This document shows, one piece after another, positions 60,057 through 64,000 of a stretch of DNA of 64,000 nt. The notes beneath the pieces are model-generated. The model did no database searches and was not told where the DNA came from. It saw nothing but the letters and a program-made list of their open reading frames with translations. Source of the stretch: Betaproteobacteria bacterium (GTDB lineage Bacteria; Acidobacteriota; Terriglobia; Acidiferrales; UBA7541). Every line of letters starts with the position of its first letter. Positions within the stretch are counted from its first letter, which is position 1. The stretch is taken from positions 1-64,000 of the forward strand of contig CAJCHZ010000101.1 of the NCBI GenBank assembly GCA_903970165.1, read 5' to 3'. The position numbers and the translations under genes are program-made.

Positions 60057-60530
60057 TTACTGAAGCGGCGCGCTAGCGGAGGTTGCAGCAGCTCCAACCG
60101 CGTAGCGAATCACACCGGACTGATCCGAGTAGAATCCTCGCACGCCCGTGGTGTTAAGGGTGACAGGATTGCCCTTGATCGAATAGCTGACCGATGGGGT
60201 ATTGCCGTCGCCGGTCCAAGTGAAGGTGTAGCCGCTCTTCGTGCCAGCGGCGAGAACCGCATCAAGCAAGCAGGCTTGCGTCGAGGAAGCCACGCAAGCG
60301 CCGGCCGGGCCGCTCATTGCAACGAGCGTCAGAGGGAAACCCTGGCTGACGTACGTGGACGAGTAAGTGACCGCCGAGGTGTTGATGGTACGGATGGAGC
60401 CAACTGCCGAAGCCTCGTTGGCGGCCATACGCGACCGCAGGAGGTTCGGAATTGCAATGGCAGCAATAATGAGAATGATGGCCACAACGATCAACAGCTC
60501 GATGAGAGAAAAACCTCTTTGTTTTTTCAT
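60057..60530 (-). CDS. Type IV pilin-like protein (prepilin)
   Basis: 157 residues from ATG 60530. A very short basic leader MKKQRG is followed by FSLIELLIVVAIILIIAAIA, the prepilin cleavage site (G/F) with Glu5 and the N-methylated helix. A globular head with NEASAVGSIRTINTSAVTYSS and two Cys (GACVASSTQACLLD, probably a disulfide) follows. PilA-type major pilin or a pseudopilin; no other pilus genes are here. A sigma-54-type promoter lies 50-65 bp upstream. Confidence 0.88.
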   Translation of the reverse strand: MKKQRGFSLIELLIVVAIILIIAAIAIPNLLRSRMAANEASAVGSIRTINTSAVTYSSTYVSQGFPLTLVAMSGPAGACVASSTQACLLDAVLAAGTKSGYTFTWTGDGNTPSVSYSIKGNPVTLNTTGVRGFYSDQSGVIRYAVGAAATSASAPLQ

Positions 60531-60581
60531 GTTTTGACCTGGGCGCACGAGTTTATAGTCTCCGCCGCGCATTCTAAATGG

Positions 60582-60596
60582 GCATGTAAGCTGCCA
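60582..60596 (-). promoter_or_regulatory. Sigma-54 (-24/-12) promoter match of the pilin gene
   Basis: On the minus strand TGGCAGC TTAC ATGC matches the TGGCACG-N4-TTGC pattern with GG and GC correctly spaced (12 bp). Start of transcription would be near 60570, leaving a ~40-base leader. Pilin genes are often controlled this way by PilR-type activators. Confidence 0.6.
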
Positions 60597-60978
60597 CTCT
60601 GATACAAAGCGTTGCGCGATGTGTTCCCTCTGCATCTTATTGATTCAAAGAATGTTACTAGAAAAATGCGCGAGCGTTCCGATTTCCTTGGGCGCTCGAA
60701 ATGACTTTTAGTGACCGTCGCTCTGACAAGATTTGGCATACATTGCTTGGACGACAAGAACAATTTCCGTTACGGCCCTGGAGTTGCGGACGCAGGCGCG
60801 GGCGCCAAACGGGTGCTCCAGCAGAAAGATTTCACGGCCGACCGTGCTATGAGCGACATCTCAATTAAGGACGAAGGAGGGTGTAACCGGTCTAACCCGG
60901 AAACTGGCTTCTTGCGCGCACTTGTACGAGGAGTAGCTGGGCGGACGAGATTCTGCAGTGCCGGCTAAGGAGAAGATC
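60597..60978. other. Intergenic region without a supported gene
   Basis: About 380 bp between the pilin promoter and the next plus-strand gene. A plus-strand frame at 60711-60968 exists but has poor protein character and no recognised family. Confidence 0.3.
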
Positions 60979-61566
60979 ATGAGCAGCAGGTTGATGGGAG
61001 CAGCGGGATTGAGTGGGGCGTTTATTGCCGGGATGCTGGTGGCGACGGCGTTGAGCGGAGGGTTTGCTGCAGCGGGGGCGAAGTCTCCGGCTGCCATGGC
61101 GCCTGCTGCGGCGACGCAGGGACAGCAGGTGGTGGTGGAGAAGATCATCAGCCCGACGATCACGGACGAGGACATCGCTTTGCTGCGGCAGGATTTGCGG
61201 GCGAAGAAAATGCAAGTTATTGGGCAGAACATGTCTCTTTCGGATGCGGAAGGAGAAAAATTCTGGCCGATCTACAACCATTACGTGAAGGACTTGCGCG
61301 AAGTGAACGACCAGAAGTATGCGCTGTTGAAGCAGTACGCCGAGATGTGGGAAACGATGTCCGACGAAGACGCGATGATCTATGTGCGGCACTGGCTGGA
61401 GGTGGATGGGCAGGCGCAGGCGCTGCGGTTGAAGTACGTGCCGGTGGTTAGCAATGTGTTGCCGGGCAGGAAGGCGGCGACGTTCTTTCAGCTGGACCGG
61501 CGGCTGAATATGATCATCGATTTGCAATTGTTTTCGCAGATTCCGTTGGCGCACGTGAAGGAGTAG
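60979..61566 (+). CDS. Exported helical protein, Spy/CpxP-like in layout
   Basis: 195 residues from ATG 60979 with AAGGAG at the ideal distance. Signal/anchor ~1-38 (GLSGAFIAGMLVATALSGGF). The mature part is nearly all helix: DEDIALLRQDLRAKKMQVIGQ, LSDAEGEKFWPIYNHYVKDL, DEDAMIYVRHWLEVDGQAQA and LPGRKAATFFQLDRRLNMII. This resembles periplasmic chaperone-like helical hairpins often seen in Acidobacteria. Function unknown. Confidence 0.75.
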   Translation: MSSRLMGAAGLSGAFIAGMLVATALSGGFAAAGAKSPAAMAPAAATQGQQVVVEKIISPTITDEDIALLRQDLRAKKMQVIGQNMSLSDAEGEKFWPIYNHYVKDLREVNDQKYALLKQYAEMWETMSDEDAMIYVRHWLEVDGQAQALRLKYVPVVSNVLPGRKAATFFQLDRRLNMIIDLQLFSQIPLAHVKE

Positions 61567-61587
61567 AGGGCAAAAGCACTCCAGATG

Positions 61588-64000
61588 CTATTGGACGGTG
61601 ACCTGGACGGTTACGTTGTGGGACACGGCTTGAGCACCTGAGCCGCCGCTGGCGGTAATGGTCGCGATGAAGGAAGTGGACGAACTGCCGCCAGACGAGC
61701 CGGACGTTCCCTGGGCACTTTGGCAGCCGACGAGCGCCCACAAAGAGCCGGCAAAAATCAACAACAGTGCGGTAAGTCTCAGGGGCGCATCGCATTTAGG
61801 CGATGTGCGGAGGCACAGAAATGCGCTGAGTGTCCCGCGTTTCTTCGCAGGCCACGGCAGTGCAACGCAAGCAAGCGCCATCGCGCCAAGGCATGCGGCG
61901 ATTGTGAGAGCTCGTTGAGCTGATGGCATGCGGAACGCGGCTATCTGTGACGGTTTGCTGATGGTGAGAGCGACACTTAGGGGACTGAATCCATTGAGAT
62001 TCGGTTGGGCCGGCAGAAATGTGCACGCAGACCCCGCAGGCAGGCCCGAGCAACTTAGCGAAACTACGCCAGAGAAAGCCAAGCCAGCCCCGGGCGAGAG
62101 CAAAACAGTGGTCGCTCCGGGATTTGCACCGCTAATCGTGACGTTTCCTGGATTCACGGAAATTTGAAAATCGGGGTTGCCGACAACAACGGTCGCCGTA
62201 CCCGATGTGGAGCCGACAAAGTTAGGATCGCCGGAATACACGGCCGAAATGCTGTAAGTGCCGACGGCCAACTGAGGAGTGGTCAGAGTTGCCACGAGAT
62301 TTTTTACGGTGATGGGGGGCCCCAGGGTATTTTTTCCTGAATAGAACTGCACCGTTCCTGTGGGATCGAAGGCGCCATTGGGAAGAACAATGGCTTCGAA
62401 TTCGGCGGTGGTGTTTGGCAAAACGCCCAGAGGCGTGAACAGAACAATGTTCGTAGGCCCTTTTGCGATGTTGACAGTTATCGGACCGGCGATGCTTGAT
62501 GAAAAACTTGGGTCACCGGAATAGCTGACATTGAGAGTGTGGGTTCCCAACGCGAGAGCGGTCTCCTGCAGGAATGCGTTGCCCTGGCTGTTCAAAGTGG
62601 TGTTTAGCAGCGTGGCGGTGCTTCCATTGAAGGTATCTGAAAAAGTCAGCGTTCCGGTGGGAGTTCCTTGCTTTGATGCGCCCGCGACGGACACGTCGAG
62701 ATCGAGGAAGGCTCCGTAGGTGGAGTTCACGGAGGTGGAAGGATTCCCGGATTGGCCGGAGGGGAATGCGGTAAATGCGGTGTTGCTTGGTTCGGGATTT
62801 ATGGTGATGGGGACGCCGGTGGAGGTGCTTGGGCCATAGGTGCCGTCGCCGCCATAGTTGGCGGTCACGGAGTAGGAACCACCGGGAAGCGTCTCGATTG
62901 CGCCCGATATGGTTCCACTGCTCAGACTACCGAGATTGACCGACTGCTGACCCCCTGCAAGGAGCGCCACATCGCCGGTTGGTTTGCCACTTCCAGCACT
63001 GGGAGCAACGGTAGCGGTGGCGGTCACTGGTTGGCCATGAGTCAGATTGGCGGAGGAAAGGTGGAGGGTGGTTACCGTCGATTTAAACGTGATGTTCTGC
63101 CAATTCGCGGCGAGATTTGCTGCGTTGACAGAACCCAGGCCGGTGGCCTGATCGTAGCCGACGGTGGCGGAAAAACCGGTTTGCCCGGGGACATTGTCAT
63201 TGCCGACAGTGATGTCGTTGAAGGTGCAGCCAAGCTGCGGGCCCGCGCTGGAATTGCAGTTCGCGCCGTTTTGCGACGCGGCCAGAGGATAGAGAACAAA
63301 GTTGGCCTGGCCCTGCCGGGAATTGGTCTTCTGGGCGATGAGCGTCATGATCGCGGCAAATGTAGGAGCGGCGGCGGAAGTGCCGCCGACAAGCTCGGCA
63401 TTGACGAGCTGGCCCTGCGCGTTGGTGGTGCAGATGCCGTCCTGGCAGAGAAGATAGGCGTCGTGGCCGGCGGCGGCATCGAGAGAAACGTCGGGAAGGT
63501 CGCGTTTGCCATCGTTTGGAACGCCGAGACCGGCTTGCCAGGTGGGCTTACTGTAGAGGGTGCTTGCGCCGCCACTGCTGGCAAAGAGTGAAGCGAGGCC
63601 GCAGACGTTTGGATCGGCGCAACTTTCATTCCAGACATTTTCCGGGATGTAGCCCAGCGCGGAGGACTGGTTCGGGTTGTTGGTTGCGGACCAGTACGTG
63701 CTGTCCTGGCCGTTTTCGTTGAACTGCGTGCCGCCAACAGCGATGTTGAAGGGCGTGGAAGCGAGGCCACTGACAGCGAGGCCCTGGCTGGCGGGAGTTG
63801 TTTGCGTGTCAAGGTCGCAGCCGGCGGGGCCGTTGTCTCCGCTGGAGACCACGGCGGTGATTCCTTCGGCGGCGGCTTGCTCCCACAAATTGTTGTAGAA
63901 AGTGTTTTCCGCGGCACCGAGCGATTGTTCGCATTCGCCGAAGCTCACGCTTAAAACAGTCGCAAGGTTGTTGTCCACGATGTATTGAGCGGAGAGATCC
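61588..64000 (-). CDS. Sedolisin (S53) protease with Ig-like repeats and C-terminal membrane segments, N terminus beyond window
   Basis: The frame runs off the window end, so the prodomain, the catalytic Glu/Asp region and the signal peptide are not seen. The visible part has SVSFGECEQSLGAAENTF, AVVSSGDNGPAGCD and the Ser loop ELVGGTSAAAPTFAAIMTLI with a following Ca-site region (FNDITVGNDNVPGQTGFSA). Then three ~95-residue Ig-like repeats (each closing with VSYSGDPSF/VYSGDPNF-type motifs) and a further beta domain. Near the C terminus are two hydrophobic segments (LTIAACLGAMALACVALPW; LTALLLIFAGSLWALVGC). An exported, surface-anchored acid protease is likely. Confidence 0.88.
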   Translation of the reverse strand, partial: DLSAQYIVDNNLATVLSVSFGECEQSLGAAENTFYNNLWEQAAAEGITAVVSSGDNGPAGCDLDTQTTPASQGLAVSGLASTPFNIAVGGTQFNENGQDSTYWSATNNPNQSSALGYIPENVWNESCADPNVCGLASLFASSGGASTLYSKPTWQAGLGVPNDGKRDLPDVSLDAAAGHDAYLLCQDGICTTNAQGQLVNAELVGGTSAAAPTFAAIMTLIAQKTNSRQGQANFVLYPLAASQNGANCNSSAGPQLGCTFNDITVGNDNVPGQTGFSATVGYDQATGLGSVNAANLAANWQNITFKSTVTTLHLSSANLTHGQPVTATATVAPSAGSGKPTGDVALLAGGQQSVNLGSLSSGTISGAIETLPGGSYSVTANYGGDGTYGPSTSTGVPITINPEPSNTAFTAFPSGQSGNPSTSVNSTYGAFLDLDVSVAGASKQGTPTGTLTFSDTFNGSTATLLNTTLNSQGNAFLQETALALGTHTLNVSYSGDPSFSSSIAGPITVNIAKGPTNIVLFTPLGVLPNTTAEFEAIVLPNGAFDPTGTVQFYSGKNTLGPPITVKNLVATLTTPQLAVGTYSISAVYSGDPNFVGSTSGTATVVVGNPDFQISVNPGNVTISGANPGATTVLLSPGAGLAFSGVVSLSCSGLPAGSACTFLPAQPNLNGFSPLSVALTISKPSQIAAFRMPSAQRALTIAACLGAMALACVALPWPAKKRGTLSAFLCLRTSPKCDAPLRLTALLLIFAGSLWALVGCQSAQGTSGSSGGSSSTSFIATITASGGSGAQAVSHNVTVQVTVQ

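Noticed and set aside
60732..60746. Sigma-54-like TGGCATACATTGC on the plus strand
   Set aside because: GG and GC are two bases too close for a -24/-12 promoter.
60711..60968. Possible 85-residue plus-strand gene
   Set aside because: No ribosome site, no homology pattern and poor composition; treated as intergenic.
1..64000. CRISPR arrays, tRNA and rRNA genes, riboswitches
   Set aside because: No regularly spaced direct repeats, no cloverleaf with a CCA-type end and no rRNA-like sequence were seen by eye; thiS has no recognisable TPP riboswitch upstream.

Overview
The window looks like a chromosomal segment of an Acidobacteriota bacterium (Terriglobia/Acidobacteriia type). This is inferred from gene content, not from a marker gene: a Crp/Fnr regulator with its own palindrome, the TPR tail of a Ser/Thr kinase, a REC-DUF4388 regulator, a YXWGXW-repeat protein, a sedolisin with Ig-like repeats, a multi-CBM41 pullulanase and GC-rich coding sequence. 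No rRNA, tRNA, CRISPR array, prophage or plasmid gene was found.

Layout. 1-2.7 kb: Crp/Fnr regulator, a convergent receiver-like protein, an AraC remnant and an orphan TPR fragment bracketed by a 13-bp inverted repeat. 2.7-13.5 kb: secreted pullulanase, alpha/beta hydrolase, VOC protein, serine hydrolase, LytS-type kinase, ribA, thiS. 13.6-27.0 kb: a tightly packed complex I operon, nuoA-C-D-EF-G-H-J-K-L-M-N, with a good sigma-70 promoter before nuoA and a terminator after nuoN. nuoB and nuoI are absent and nuoE/nuoF are fused. 27.3-27.7 kb: a scrambled group II intron remnant just behind the atp terminator. 27.7-32.2 kb (minus): proC, a divergent second nuoN-like gene and the ATP synthase membrane genes atpZ-atpI-atpB-atpE; no F1 genes are in the window. 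32.3-38.3 kb (minus): molybdenum cofactor genes moeA-moaC-(REC-DUF4388)-mogA, purA, tag and a methyltransferase. 38.4-42.8 kb: trxA, glgA, rsmA, a glycerophosphodiesterase and a BON-domain protein. 42.8-46.4 kb: a TPR-HTH regulator divergent from malate synthase, with tandem operator-like repeats between them.

46.4-50.1 kb: secreted proteins, DNA glycosylase mpg and an ECF sigma factor. 50.4-51.9 kb is an accessory scar: a short antitoxin, a broken doc toxin joined to a mazE-like antitoxin, an intact MazF/PemK toxin and an IS256-family transposase tail. 52.0-64.0 kb: DUF1080 protein, Lys-rich protein, M50 protease, NtrC-type sigma-54 activator, beta-carbonic anhydrase, YXWGXW protein, a type IV pilin-like gene with a sigma-54 promoter match, a periplasmic helical protein and a sedolisin cut by the window end.

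Together the genes describe a respiring heterotroph: complex I and ATP synthase for energy, pullulanase and glycogen synthase for alpha-glucans, malate synthase for the glyoxylate route and a molybdenum cofactor pathway. The most unusual points are the incomplete complex I operon, the lysine-poor NuoN paralogue tied to ATP synthase, the inverted intron remnant, the receiver protein embedded in the cofactor operon and the TA-module junction.
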